The notes under the pieces: model-generated | What the model was told of the DNA's origin: nothing | The model's input: only the letters and a program-made list of their open reading frames with translations | Databases searched by the model: none | From: an uncultured Geobacter sp. | GTDB taxonomy: Bacteria; Desulfobacterota; Desulfuromonadia; Geobacterales; CAIOGM01 | NCBI GenBank assembly: GCA_903857795.1 | Contig: CAIOGM010000153.1 | Location: 1 to 64,000 of the forward strand | Direction of reading: 5' to 3' | DNA length: 64,000 nucleotides | Position numbers and translations under genes: made by a program | In this document: piece after piece, positions 51,345 through 59,858 of the stretch | Layout of the letters: each line of letters opens with the position of its first letter | Numbering within the stretch: position 1 is the first letter of the stretch

Positions 51345-51465
51345 AAAAAACAGCCGGGCCACCGAAAATATCTCGTGCGATATTTCGGCAACCCGGCTGT
51401 CTCTGGGAGACCCTGTAGGCTTTCCGCCCCATCCTCGCGGATGGTTTAGTATTATCGTGTACCGT
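51345..51465 (-). promoter_or_regulatory. GEMM-Ib-type riboswitch, probable 3',3'-cGAMP sensor, with intrinsic terminator
   Basis: Read on the minus strand from about 51460: TAATACTAAACCATCC, a GCGA tetraloop closing CCATCC/GGATGG, then GGGGCGGAAAGCC, the P3 stem GTCTC/GAGAC and AGCCGGGTTGCCGAAATATC. This is the GEMM-I aptamer layout and is nearly identical to what I recall for the Geobacter 3',3'-cGAMP riboswitch used in crystal structures. The aptamer 3' arm is shared with a terminator: CAGCCGGG pairs with CCCGGCTG around an inner long stem, followed by six T. Ligand binding would therefore set read-through into the exported protein gene. The cGAMP rather than c-di-GMP call is inference. 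Confidence 0.88.
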
Positions 51466-51496
51466 CTGCTGAACTGCCTATGTCGACTGACTCACA

Positions 51497-51525
51497 CCAT
51501 AAAATAGTTCGAATCCGAATGTCAA
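51497..51525 (-). promoter_or_regulatory. Candidate sigma-70 promoter ahead of the riboswitch
   Basis: On the minus strand TTGACA (51525-51520) and TTATGG (51502-51497) are 17 bases apart. Transcription would start about 25-30 bases before the aptamer. The -35 is consensus, the -10 is weak. Confidence 0.5.
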
Positions 51526-51639
51526 GCCGCTTTTCTCCCGACAGCGAGAGGCGCCATCGGGGGAGCCGTTCCCGTTGTTGCCATTTCCCCGGCGCTGTGG
51601 TAAAGGTATCCCATTGAAAAATCAAGAAAAGGAAAAAAC

Positions 51640-52959
51640 ATGACCTTTGACCAGCTGAACCTCCCGGAGACGGTGCTCCGGGGCGTCTCCGACGCCGGCT
51701 TTACCGCCTGCACCCCCATCCAGGAAAAGACCCTGCCGTTGGCCCTGGCCGGAAAGGACGTGGCGGGCCAGGCGCAGACCGGCACCGGCAAGACTGCAGC
51801 CTTCCTCATCGCCCTCTTTACCCGGCTGCTGCGCCAGGAGGTCACCGACCAGGGGAACAATCCCCGAGCGCTGATCCTCGCTCCAACCAGAGAACTGGTG
51901 GTACAGATCGAGCAGGACGCCCAGCTCTTGGGTAAGCACTGCGGTTTCACCATCCAGGCCATCTACGGCGGGGTGGATTACATGAAGCAGCGGGAGGCGC
52001 TCGAGGAGGGGACCGACATCATCATCGGCACTCCGGGACGGCTCATCGACTACCTGAAGCAGAAAGTCTATCACCTCAAGAAGATCGAATCTCTGGTGAT
52101 CGACGAGGCGGACCGGATGTTCGACATGGGGTTCATCGCCGATCTCCGCTTCATCCTCCGCCGGCTCCCCCCCTTCGACGAGCGTCAGAACATGATGTTC
52201 TCCGCCACGCTCAACCAGCGGGTCATGGAGCTGGCCTACGAATTCATGAACGCCCCCGAGAAGGTCGAGATCTCTCCTGACCAGATGACCGCCGAACGGG
52301 TGACCCAGCAGCTCTACCATGTCTCCCGGAAAGAAAAGTTCCCACTCCTCCTGGGACTCCTGAGGCGTGAGGGGATGGCGCGCACCATGATCTTCGTCAA
52401 CACCAAGCGGGAGGTGGAGTACCTGCACGACCGGCTCAACGCCAACGAATTTCCCTGCAAGATGATCTCCGGCGACGTGGATCAGAAGAAACGGCTCCGG
52501 ATCCTGGAGCAGTTCAAGGAGGGGTCCCTCCCCATCCTCATCGCCACCGACGTGGCCTCCCGCGGTCTTCATGTGGAGGGGGTCACCCACGTGATCAACT
52601 ACGACCTCCCCCAGGACTGCGAGGATTACGTCCACCGGATCGGCCGGACCGCCCGGGCCGGGGCCGAGGGGAAGGCGATCTCCCTGGCGGACGAAGACGG
52701 CGCCTTTCATCTGGAGGCCATCGAGGAGTACATCAAGGACAAGGTTCCCGTGGTCTGGGCCGAGGACGATCTCTTCGTGAAGAACTACACCCGGACCAAG
52801 CCCAAACCACGGGTCGAACTCAAGCCTGCGGGACGTCACCATGTGCCGAGCCACTCCAAGCCTCACGCCTTGACCGGCGACCTCACCGACGAGAAGAAGA
52901 GCCGTCGTCGCCCCCGGAAGAAACCGGCAGCCGGAGGGACCACACCAGCACCGTCGTAG
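51640..52959 (+). CDS. rhlB: DEAD-box ATP-dependent RNA helicase (RhlB/RhlE-like)
   Basis: 439 residues; AAAAGGA six bases before the ATG. All DEAD-box motifs are present: TACTPIQEKTLPLAL (Q motif), AQTGTGKT, PTRELVVQI, TPGRL, DEAD (VIDEADRMFDMGF), SAT (FSATL), RGLHVEGVTHVINYDLP and HRIGRTARAG. The C-terminal 70 residues are basic (KKSRRRPRKKPA), probably RNA-binding. RhlB works with RNase E in the E. coli degradosome; whether that holds here is unknown, but the window also has RNase E/G. The stop codon TAG lies inside a palindromic repeat. Confidence 0.9.
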   Translation: MTFDQLNLPETVLRGVSDAGFTACTPIQEKTLPLALAGKDVAGQAQTGTGKTAAFLIALFTRLLRQEVTDQGNNPRALILAPTRELVVQIEQDAQLLGKHCGFTIQAIYGGVDYMKQREALEEGTDIIIGTPGRLIDYLKQKVYHLKKIESLVIDEADRMFDMGFIADLRFILRRLPPFDERQNMMFSATLNQRVMELAYEFMNAPEKVEISPDQMTAERVTQQLYHVSRKEKFPLLLGLLRREGMARTMIFVNTKREVEYLHDRLNANEFPCKMISGDVDQKKRLRILEQFKEGSLPILIATDVASRGLHVEGVTHVINYDLPQDCEDYVHRIGRTARAGAEGKAISLADEDGAFHLEAIEEYIKDKVPVVWAEDDLFVKNYTRTKPKPRVELKPAGRHHVPSHSKPHALTGDLTDEKKSRRRPRKKPAAGGTTPAPS

Positions 52960-53063
52960 GGGCGCGGCATGCCGCGCCCTTTTAACGGCATGCCGCGCCC
53001 TTTTATCGGTATGCCGCGCCCCTACGACGGCATGCCGCGCCCTTTTAACGGCATGGCGCGACG
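52957..53063. repeat. Five 21-bp palindromic tandem repeats, GTAGGGGC family
   Basis: CGGCATGCCGCGCCC starts at 52965, 52986, 53007 (one base different, CGGTATGCC), 53028 and 53049 (diverged), an exact 21-bp period, joined by CTTTTAA or CCTACGA. Each core contains the palindromic octamer GGCATGCC within the larger inverted repeat. The left edge carries GTAGGGGCGCGG. The array supplies the TAG stop of the helicase gene and the TAA stop of the opposite kinase gene. Confidence 0.85.
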
Positions 53064-54334
53064 GGGATCCTCACCGTAAAGGTACTCCCTCTGCCGACAA
53101 CACTCTCCACCAGGAGCTCTCCCTGGTGGTTTTTTATGATCTCGGCGGAGACGCTGAGCCCCAGGCCGGTCCCCCTCCCCACATCTCTGGTCGTAAAGAA
53201 CGGTTCGAAGATCCGCTCCCGGAGCTCCTCGGGGATGCCTCTGCCGCTGTCGCTGACCGACACGCAGACAAAGGGGGCCCCATGCCAGCAACGGAGCACG
53301 ATCTCCCCTGGCCGGACCATGGCCTGTCCGGCGTTTACCAGCAGGTTGAGGAAGAGCTGGTTCAGTTGACCGGGGTGGCAGAGAAGCTCCGGCACGGGTG
53401 AATACTCCTTCCTGATGGTCGCCACGCCGGACAGCTGGCTGGAACAGATGTTCAGGGCGCTCTCCAGGCAGCTGCTGAGCGCCACCGGCGCCTTCTCCGC
53501 CTGATCCACATGGGAAAAGCTCTTCAGGTCTTCGATGATTTTCTTGACCCGCTTCGCCCCACCCAGTGACTCGTAGATCAGATTGACCCCGTCCTCCAGG
53601 AGATGGTCAAGATCCAGAGATCTCCTGTGGTTCAGGATCACCTGCCGCAGCTCCGGCGGAGCGGCGATGCCGATCTCTCTCTGGATCCGGTCAAACCGGA
53701 CCACCCGGTCGAAATAATCGGCCAGAATCCCCAGGTTGGCGGAGATGAACCCCATGGGGTTATTGATCTCGTGGGCCACTCCCGCCGCCAGCTGCCCGAT
53801 GGAAGCCATCTTCTCCCTCTGCATGAGCGCCTGGTCCTTCTCCCGGCTCTTCTTCACCTCCGTGGCAACCCGCTGTTCCAGCTCCCTGTTGAGCGCCTCC
53901 AGCTGCTGCTGCTGTCTCAGCAGCAGCTCTGTCCGTTCCTGGAGGACACTCTCGGTCCGTTTGAGTTCCAGATGGTTCCGAATCCGGGCGCGTACGATGG
54001 GAAGATTGATCGGTTTGGTCACATAGTCGATGGCTCCCAGTTCGAGCCCCCTGGTCTCATCCTCCTCCTGGTTCAATGCGGTGATGAAGATGACCGGGAT
54101 CCCTCTGGTCAACGGATCGCTCTTGAGCCGCGCGCAGACCTCATAGCCGTCCATGACCGGCATCATCACATCCAGGAGGATCAGGTCCGGATGCACCCTC
54201 AGGGCCAACCCGATGCCGTCCTCGCCGCTCAGGGCACAGAGCACCTCACAGTCGTCGTTGACCAGTTCACTCAGGATCTCCAGGTTGACCGGTGAATCAT
54301 CGATGACCAGAATCTTCTGCGTCTCTCGCACCAT
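53045..54334 (-). CDS. Response-regulator receiver fused to a histidine kinase
   Basis: 429 residues. Receiver domain 1-120: ILVIDDSPVN, phospho-Asp in LILLDVMMPVMDGYEV, conserved Lys in YVTKPINLP. A coiled coil (about 130-170, Gln/Glu/Leu-rich) leads to a kinase core with GVAHEINNPMGFISANL (phospho-His) and an ATPase domain with DSGRGIPEELRERIFEPFF and GRGTGLGLSVS. This reversed order (receiver first) marks a cytoplasmic relay kinase, probably receiving phosphate from the adjacent hybrid kinase. The last codons and stop fall in the 21-bp repeat array, so the C-terminus VAPCR may be repeat-derived. Confidence 0.88.
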   Translation of the reverse strand: MVRETQKILVIDDSPVNLEILSELVNDDCEVLCALSGEDGIGLALRVHPDLILLDVMMPVMDGYEVCARLKSDPLTRGIPVIFITALNQEEDETRGLELGAIDYVTKPINLPIVRARIRNHLELKRTESVLQERTELLLRQQQQLEALNRELEQRVATEVKKSREKDQALMQREKMASIGQLAAGVAHEINNPMGFISANLGILADYFDRVVRFDRIQREIGIAAPPELRQVILNHRRSLDLDHLLEDGVNLIYESLGGAKRVKKIIEDLKSFSHVDQAEKAPVALSSCLESALNICSSQLSGVATIRKEYSPVPELLCHPGQLNQLFLNLLVNAGQAMVRPGEIVLRCWHGAPFVCVSVSDSGRGIPEELRERIFEPFFTTRDVGRGTGLGLSVSAEIIKNHQGELLVESVVGRGSTFTVRIPVAPCR

Positions 54335-54357
54335 CTCATCTTCCCCTTAATACCGCG

Positions 54358-57300
54358 TCACTCTGCCAGTGAAGCGCTCAGATCTTCCACCACGCTCCGG
54401 GCCAGCCCGAAATCAAACTTCGCCAGAGACGCCTCGATCCGGTGCGCCTCCGCCTCCAGTCGGGTCCCCTGCAGCAGCTCCTGTAGGGGCGGCAGCAGCG
54501 TCCTCGCCCGGATGCTGTTTTTCGTCAGCAGTCCGTGCAGCCGGCTCAGGAGCGGAGCTACCGCGGCCACGTCAACCGGCTGCACCACACCCCCATCTGC
54601 CGGACGCTCCCCGTCATCCGCCCCCCTGCCGCCAAGCTGCGACACCGAGGCAAGCGCCTGCTGCAGCGCCAGCTCCAACTGCTCCAGCTCTCTTTTTGCA
54701 ACGGGCGCCCCCCCGCGTTTCAGGAGCCCTTCCAGCGCCCCCGCGGCCGCTACCACCGAAGCGGCAGAGAGATTCCCGGCAACCCCCCGCAGGGAGTGGA
54801 GCAGCTGGAGGGCCGTCGCCTGCTCCCCTCTCTCCAGCGCCCTCCTGATTGCGGCAACACTCCCCTGGTGATTTTCGCCAAAGTCCCGGAGCAGCCGGAA
54901 GAGCAGCCGTTCATTACCGCAGAGCCTTTTTAAGGCGGAATCCAGGTCAAAACCGTGAAGATGAAGCGGTGCCCACTTTTCCTCACCGGGAACCTCAAAA
55001 ACAAGCGGAGCGGACTCCCCCTCCTGAAATGGCGGCATCCAGCGGGCCAGGGATTCAATCACCTGCTCCACGTCAATCGGTTTGGTCAGGTGATCGTTCA
55101 TCCCCGCGTCGAGACAGCGCACCCGCTCTTCCCAGAGGGCGTGGGCGGTCAGGGCGATGATCGGCAGCTCCTGACAACCGGGATGGCGCCGGATCAGCCG
55201 TGCGGCCTCGTAACCGTCCATGACCGGCATCTGGATATCCATGAGCACGGCGTCAAACGGGTCGATAGCCGCGGCCACGGCGGCCACCGCCTCCCTGCCG
55301 TGACCGACGAGGGTGACCACCATCCCCGCCTGCTCCAGCACCTCCCGGATTACCTGCTGATTGACCGGCTGGTCCTCGGCCACCAGGATCCGCCGCCCCC
55401 GCAGGAATCTTACCGCCGGCACGCTGAGCGGCGGCTTCTCTTGAACGTCCCCGCGGGTTCCCACCCGGAAACGGGCGGTGAAGGTGAAGCTGCTCCCTTC
55501 ACCCGGTTCGCTGGAGACCCGGATCTCCCCTCCCAGGAGGGTGACCAGCCGTCGGCAGATGCTTAGTCCCAGGCCGGTACCGCCGTAGGTTCGGGTGGTG
55601 GAGCTGTCTCCCTGGGTGAACGGTTCGAAGATGCCGTCCAGCTGATCCGGGGTCATGCCGATACCGCTGTCCTGAACGGTGAACTCCAGGGAGATCTCCC
55701 CATCGGCGTCGGGAAGAGGGCGGACAGTGAGGGAGACCTCCCCCCCGTGGCTGAACTTGACGGAGTTGTTCATCAGGTTGAGGAGCACCTGCTGCAGCCG
55801 AAAAGGGTCCCCCTTCAGATACTCAGGCGTTGCCGGGTCGGTGGTGATGACGATCTTGAGCCCCTTTTCGTCGGCGTGGCACTCCATGAGGTTCGTAAGC
55901 TGCGTTAAGGTCGGGCGGAGCTGAAAGGTGACCTCCGCCAGCTGCAGCTTCCCCGCCTCGATCTTGGAGAAGTCCAGCAGCTCGTTGAGCAGCCGCAGCA
56001 GGCCGTCGGCGGCGCTGGTCATCTTTGTCAGGTAATCGTGCTGCCGGGGGGAGAGATCGGTCTTGAGGGCCAGGTGCCCCAGTCCCATGATGGCGTTCAT
56101 GGGGGTTCGAATCTCGTGGCTCATGTTGGCCAGGAAGTCGCTCTTGGCCCGGTTGGCCGCCTCGGCTTCCACCGTCCGTTGCGCCAGCACCCGGTTCACC
56201 TGCTCCAGCTGCAGCTGCGCCTGCTTGAGGTCGGTGATATCCGACACCAGGACGAAGAAACCGCTCACCTGATCCCCTTTCCAGCTGGGAATGTAGTACG
56301 TCAGGACATGGCCGGTGCTGCCGTCGGCCTTGGTCAGGGTCCGCTCGAAGCATTGCCGCTCCCCGCCGAGGGCCGCACGGATGAACGGTTCGTTCACGCG
56401 ATAGACCTCATCCCCCAGCATCTCCCGGATATGAATCCCCTCCATCTCCTCCCGGTTCTTTCCGAACCACTCCTGGTAGGCGATATTGGCAAAGCCGCAG
56501 CGGAGTTCACGGTTCCAGTATCCCACCATGCCGGGGATGAAGTCGGTGAGCATCCGCATGAACTGTTCACTGGCGCCCAGCGCAGCCTCCGCCTGCTTGC
56601 GTCTGGTAATGTCCAGGTGCGTTCCCGATGCCAGCAGCGGCCGACCGTGGTCATCCCGTGAGACGATCTTCCCCCGATCCAGCACCCAGACCCACTCCCC
56701 CTCCTTGTGCCTCATGCGGAGTTCGCACTCGTAGCTCTCCTGTTCGCCGCTCACATGTCGGTCAAAAAGCTCGAAGGCGCGGTGGAGGTCATCGGGGTGG
56801 GCATACTCTTTCAAAGTATGGATTCCCACCGGTTCCAGCTCCGCCAGGGTGTAGCCGATGATTTCGGCCCATCGCTCGTTGAGCACCGCAGAACCGTTCT
56901 GGAGATTCCATTCCCAGGTTCCGATGTTTGCGCCGTAGATGATTCCGGAGAGCCGCTGCTGCTGACGCGCCAGCTCTAGCCGCTGTTCCTCCAACTCCAT
57001 CACCTGGCGGGTGGCGGTGATATCCCGGGCGATGCCGAGAATCCCCACGACTCCTCCCGAAGCGTCCCGCAGGGGGCTCTTGATGGTCTCCAGCAGGGCG
57101 CGGTGGCCGTCATCGGCAAAGGTGACCCATTCGTTGTTCCTCATGGGGCGGCCTGCCGCCAGGGTCTCCCGGTCCTTTGCCCGGAAGAAGGCGGCCAACT
57201 CCTCATCCACGAAGTCGTAGTCGCTCTTGGCGGCGATCTCCTTCATCGAAGCGCCGAAGAAACGCTCGAACGCCGGGTTGCAGTAGAGGTAGAAACCGTC

Positions 57301-57969
57301 CGGATCCTTGAGCCAGATCAGGTCGGGAATCGCCCCCACCACCGACCCGAAGAGATTCTTCTCCCGTTCCAGATCCCCCTCGGCTTCCAGCCGCCGGAGC
57401 TCAGTTGCTTCAAATTCCAGGGCATACTCCACATCGGCACAGATTTCTGTCAGCAGCTTTTCCTCGTCAGCGGCAAAGAAGCCGTTTTTCATGGAGTAGA
57501 GAACGAGGCAGGCGATGACTCCGTCAGGGAGGAGGACCGGGAACCCGGCAACGGCGTTGAAACCGTAGCGCGCGGCCCTGACGTGTGAGGGGACCGACGG
57601 GGAGCTGATGGAGCGGCTATCCCGGACGACCGGACGGTTCTCTCTGATGGCGGTCCCTGCGGGCCCGCGCCCTTCGGCTATGTCGAGGCACGAGACCCTG
57701 AACGTCGAGAGATATCCTGTCGTGTCTCCGCAGAGCGCCTCGGGAACGAGCCATCCCTCGGCATCGGGAATGCCGAACCAGGCCATCCGAAATTCGCCGA
57801 CCTCCACCAATATCCGGCAGATCTCCTGCAGGAGCTCTTGCCGTACCAGCCTGCGGGTCATGGCGCGGTTGACGGCAGAGAGAACCCCATAGAGACGATT
57901 GATGTGGCGCAGGCGAAGCGTCTGTCGGGGATCGCTGTCATTCGGCACTGGTTTAGGATCGGTGAGCAC
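54358..57969 (-). CDS. GAF-PAS hybrid histidine kinase with receiver and HPt domains
   Basis: 1203 residues from a GTG at 57969, six bases after GAGGAGG. No membrane helix. Domain order: GAF (about 30-185), PAS (about 200-320; SVVGAIPDLIWLKDPDGFYL), two further PAS/PAC units (about 330-590), HisKA with phospho-His in LANMSHEIRTPMNAIMGLGH, ATPase domain ending GGTGLGLSICRRLV, receiver (ILVAEDQPVNQ, VLMDIQMPVMDGYEA) and an HPt domain with LLHSLRGVAGN (phospho-His). A complete BarA/ArcB-like phosphorelay in one cytoplasmic protein. 23 bp upstream of the receiver-kinase gene, so the two likely work in one relay. Stimulus unknown. Confidence 0.9.
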   Translation of the reverse strand: MLTDPKPVPNDSDPRQTLRLRHINRLYGVLSAVNRAMTRRLVRQELLQEICRILVEVGEFRMAWFGIPDAEGWLVPEALCGDTTGYLSTFRVSCLDIAEGRGPAGTAIRENRPVVRDSRSISSPSVPSHVRAARYGFNAVAGFPVLLPDGVIACLVLYSMKNGFFAADEEKLLTEICADVEYALEFEATELRRLEAEGDLEREKNLFGSVVGAIPDLIWLKDPDGFYLYCNPAFERFFGASMKEIAAKSDYDFVDEELAAFFRAKDRETLAAGRPMRNNEWVTFADDGHRALLETIKSPLRDASGGVVGILGIARDITATRQVMELEEQRLELARQQQRLSGIIYGANIGTWEWNLQNGSAVLNERWAEIIGYTLAELEPVGIHTLKEYAHPDDLHRAFELFDRHVSGEQESYECELRMRHKEGEWVWVLDRGKIVSRDDHGRPLLASGTHLDITRRKQAEAALGASEQFMRMLTDFIPGMVGYWNRELRCGFANIAYQEWFGKNREEMEGIHIREMLGDEVYRVNEPFIRAALGGERQCFERTLTKADGSTGHVLTYYIPSWKGDQVSGFFVLVSDITDLKQAQLQLEQVNRVLAQRTVEAEAANRAKSDFLANMSHEIRTPMNAIMGLGHLALKTDLSPRQHDYLTKMTSAADGLLRLLNELLDFSKIEAGKLQLAEVTFQLRPTLTQLTNLMECHADEKGLKIVITTDPATPEYLKGDPFRLQQVLLNLMNNSVKFSHGGEVSLTVRPLPDADGEISLEFTVQDSGIGMTPDQLDGIFEPFTQGDSSTTRTYGGTGLGLSICRRLVTLLGGEIRVSSEPGEGSSFTFTARFRVGTRGDVQEKPPLSVPAVRFLRGRRILVAEDQPVNQQVIREVLEQAGMVVTLVGHGREAVAAVAAAIDPFDAVLMDIQMPVMDGYEAARLIRRHPGCQELPIIALTAHALWEERVRCLDAGMNDHLTKPIDVEQVIESLARWMPPFQEGESAPLVFEVPGEEKWAPLHLHGFDLDSALKRLCGNERLLFRLLRDFGENHQGSVAAIRRALERGEQATALQLLHSLRGVAGNLSAASVVAAAGALEGLLKRGGAPVAKRELEQLELALQQALASVSQLGGRGADDGERPADGGVVQPVDVAAVAPLLSRLHGLLTKNSIRARTLLPPLQELLQGTRLEAEAHRIEASLAKFDFGLARSVVEDLSASLAE

Positions 57970-58040
57970 GATAGGCCTCCTCAAGTAAAGCCATTTTACT
58001 CTAAACTATCTTTTTGTCCATGACAAAAGCTGCGGGTCCG

Positions 58041-58070
58041 TCAACAAATGTGTTGAGCTGATCGATCAGC
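58041..58070. promoter_or_regulatory. Two adjacent inverted repeats in the divergent intergenic region
   Basis: TCAACA-AATG-TGTTGA (58041-58056) is directly followed by the 14-bp perfect palindrome GCTGATCGATCAGC (58057-58070). They lie between the divergent hybrid kinase and FKBP genes, upstream of the FKBP promoter. They could be operators or a hairpin; no known regulator site was matched. Confidence 0.4.
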
Positions 58071-58095
58071 AGGCAGCGCTTTAAAGATGTTGCTC

Positions 58096-58125
58096 TTGAC
58101 GGTAGCAAGTTTTTAATGATAGAAT
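58096..58125 (+). promoter_or_regulatory. Candidate sigma-70 promoter of the FKBP gene
   Basis: TTGACG and TAGAAT, 18 bases apart, 43 bases upstream of the start codon. Confidence 0.55.
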
Positions 58126-58168
58126 ATCACCTCTCGCATTTAAATTCTACAGTAGACAGGGAGAAGAG

Positions 58169-58600
58169 ATGAAACGATACCTCATTGCAGCCCTTGCCAC
58201 CATGCTCATGATTCCGGCGTTGGCGGCGGCCAACGAAACCATCGACAAGGCAGCCAAGGAGAAAGGGGCTGTGAAGAGCCCCTCCGGAATGGTCTACGTC
58301 CCCCTCAGAGACGGTAAGGGGGCATCGCCGAGCTCCGTCAGCACCGTCGAAGTCAACTATCGCGGCACCCTGACCAACGGCAAGGAGTTCGACAGCTCCT
58401 ACAAACGGAAGCAGTCCATCAGCTTTCCGCTCAACGGGGTTATCCCCTGCTGGACCGAAGGGGTCCAGAAGATGAAGATCGGCGGCAAGGCCAAGCTGGT
58501 CTGCCCGCCGGATCTGGCCTACGGCGCCCGGGGAGCAGGGAGCGATGTGCCGCCCAACGCAACCCTCATCTTCGAGGTCGAACTGCTCAGCATAAAGTAG
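58169..58600 (+). CDS. Periplasmic FKBP-type peptidyl-prolyl cis-trans isomerase
   Basis: 143 residues with GGGAGAAGAG before the ATG. Signal peptide MLMIPALAAANETI. The FKBP domain has VEVNYRGTLTNGKEFDSSYK, FPLNGVIPCWTEGVQKM and GGKAKLVCPPDLAYGARG, including the Asp, Trp and Tyr of the proline pocket; it ends NATLIFEVELLSIK. Resembles the C-terminal domain of FkpA/Mip-type foldases without the dimerisation arm. Two Cys (PCWTEG, LVCPP) could form a disulphide. Confidence 0.92.
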   Translation: MKRYLIAALATMLMIPALAAANETIDKAAKEKGAVKSPSGMVYVPLRDGKGASPSSVSTVEVNYRGTLTNGKEFDSSYKRKQSISFPLNGVIPCWTEGVQKMKIGGKAKLVCPPDLAYGARGAGSDVPPNATLIFEVELLSIK

Positions 58601-58630
58601 TCGCTGACGAAAACTCTTCCGCTACCGTTA

Positions 58631-58667
58631 AGAGCCGTCCTTCCCTTTCACGGGGAAGGACGGTTCT
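58631..58667 (+). terminator. Hairpin after the FKBP gene
   Basis: AGAGCCGTCCTTCCC pairs with GGGAAGGACGGTTCT (15 bp, one wobble, loop TTTCACG), 30 bases after the FKBP stop and 15 bases before the next start. Only ATTAA follows, so it may be a weak terminator or an RNA-stabilising hairpin between two genes. Confidence 0.6.
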
Positions 58668-58681
58668 ATTAAGGAAACAGT

Positions 58682-58942
58682 ATGCCCAGTTCCCCCCCGC
58701 AACAGCATCCGGTCGATCCCCTGCACGGCGTCACACTGGAGCTGATCCTGAAGAAGCTGGTGGTACGGTACGGATGGGAACGTCTGGGAAAAGAGATCCC
58801 TATCCGCTGCTTCACCCACAATCCGACGCTTAACTCCAGTCTGAAATTTCTGAGACGAACCCCCTGGGCGAGGGAGAGGGTGGAAGCGCTCTACATCTGG
58901 ACCGAGATGAAGGGGAAGAGCGGAGCTGTCACACCAACGTGA
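58682..58942 (+). CDS. VF530-family (DUF2132) small DNA-binding-type protein
   Basis: 86 residues. DPLHGVTLELILKKLVVRYG, WERLGKEIPIRCFTHNP and SSLKFLRRTPWARERVEALY form the compact VF530 helical domain found in many proteobacteria, proposed to bind DNA. AAGGAAAC precedes the ATG. Probably co-expressed with the DUF2786 gene after it (31 bp). Confidence 0.85.
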   Translation: MPSSPPQQHPVDPLHGVTLELILKKLVVRYGWERLGKEIPIRCFTHNPTLNSSLKFLRRTPWARERVEALYIWTEMKGKSGAVTPT

Positions 58943-58973
58943 TCAATCCGGTTAAGCGGGAGGGGAAGAGGCC

Positions 58974-59663
58974 ATGGAGAAAATAATCGAGAAGATCCAA
59001 AAGCTGTTGGCCCTGTCGGCCAGCAGCAATGAACATGAGGCGGCCCTGGCCGCAGCCCATGCACAGCGGCTGCTGGCGCTGCACAATCTCCAGATGGCGG
59101 ACATCGCCGCTACCTCTCCGCCGGAGCAGGCCGATTCCATATCGGTCCCGGCTGCGGCCACCCTCCCCAAATGGGCCGGTTGGCTCGCCTCCAGTGTGGC
59201 CCTCTCCTGCAGTTGCAAGGTGATCCACATGAAGAGTCCCCCGCCCCGTCTCCTCTTCATCGGGGTCGGCCAGGATGTGGAGGTTTCGTCGTACACCTAT
59301 CAGTTTCTGGAGAAGACGATCCGGCGGCTGGCCAAGAGCTACCTGCTCGGCCGCGAAGAGAGCGTCGTCCCGCTGCTGCGCGAAAGGATCCGGAGATCCT
59401 ACTATCTCGGGGCGGTCCGGGCGGTGAGTCAGCAGCTGGCGCTCCAGACAAAAGAGACCCCGACGACCACGGGGGCGCTGGTGGTGATCAAGGATCGGCT
59501 CATCCAGGCCAGGGTGGCCGAACTGGGGCCGCTCAGAACCCCCCAGAGCAGGAGATCATCGATAGAGCACGACGCCTATCAGGCCGGACAGAGTGACGGT
59601 AACAACATCGCCATGCACAAGGGGCTTGAAAGGAGCGGCCGGGATAACCTTCGCCTCTCCTGA
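58974..59663 (+). CDS. DUF2786-domain protein
   Basis: 229 residues. The N-terminal 40 residues (IIEKIQKLLALSASSNEHEA, AAAHAQRLLALHNL) are the DUF2786 domain, common in phage and mobile-element proteins. The remaining part includes LPKWAGWLASSVALSCSCKV and a C-terminal SIEHDAYQAGQSDG, as in the long form with a C-terminal helper domain. Function unknown. The frame is intact. Confidence 0.75.
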   Translation: MEKIIEKIQKLLALSASSNEHEAALAAAHAQRLLALHNLQMADIAATSPPEQADSISVPAAATLPKWAGWLASSVALSCSCKVIHMKSPPPRLLFIGVGQDVEVSSYTYQFLEKTIRRLAKSYLLGREESVVPLLRERIRRSYYLGAVRAVSQQLALQTKETPTTTGALVVIKDRLIQARVAELGPLRTPQSRRSSIEHDAYQAGQSDGNNIAMHKGLERSGRDNLRLS

Positions 59664-59690
59664 CCGGGTTCCCACAGAATCAACCGTTGA

Positions 59691-59810
59691 TTAGTTCTCC
59701 TGCTTCAGCAGGGAGACGATCGCCGCCACACACTCTTCGCTGCTCTGCCGGAGAGTTTCCAGGCGGAGCTCAGGGATGAGGTTTAAGTGAATATCACTGG
59801 CTCCACGGGA
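59691..59810 (-). pseudogene. Possible C-terminal remnant of an adenylylsulfate kinase-like protein
   Basis: The minus-strand frame ends HLNLIPELRLETLRQSSEEC then VAAIVSLLKQEN, which resembles the end of APS-kinase (CysC) proteins, where nPELVLDT and EECVxxIxxLL are typical. The frame upstream has no kinase core and runs into an unrelated small gene, so at most a fragment remains. Short similarity, low certainty. Confidence 0.3.
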
Positions 59811-59858
59811 CGTCAACGCATTTACCTGGCTACTGTTTTGAATATATAAAGGTTGAAT

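Noticed and set aside
52957-53063. Possible CRISPR array
   Set aside because: The 21-bp units are contiguous palindromes without unique spacers, and no cas gene is near.
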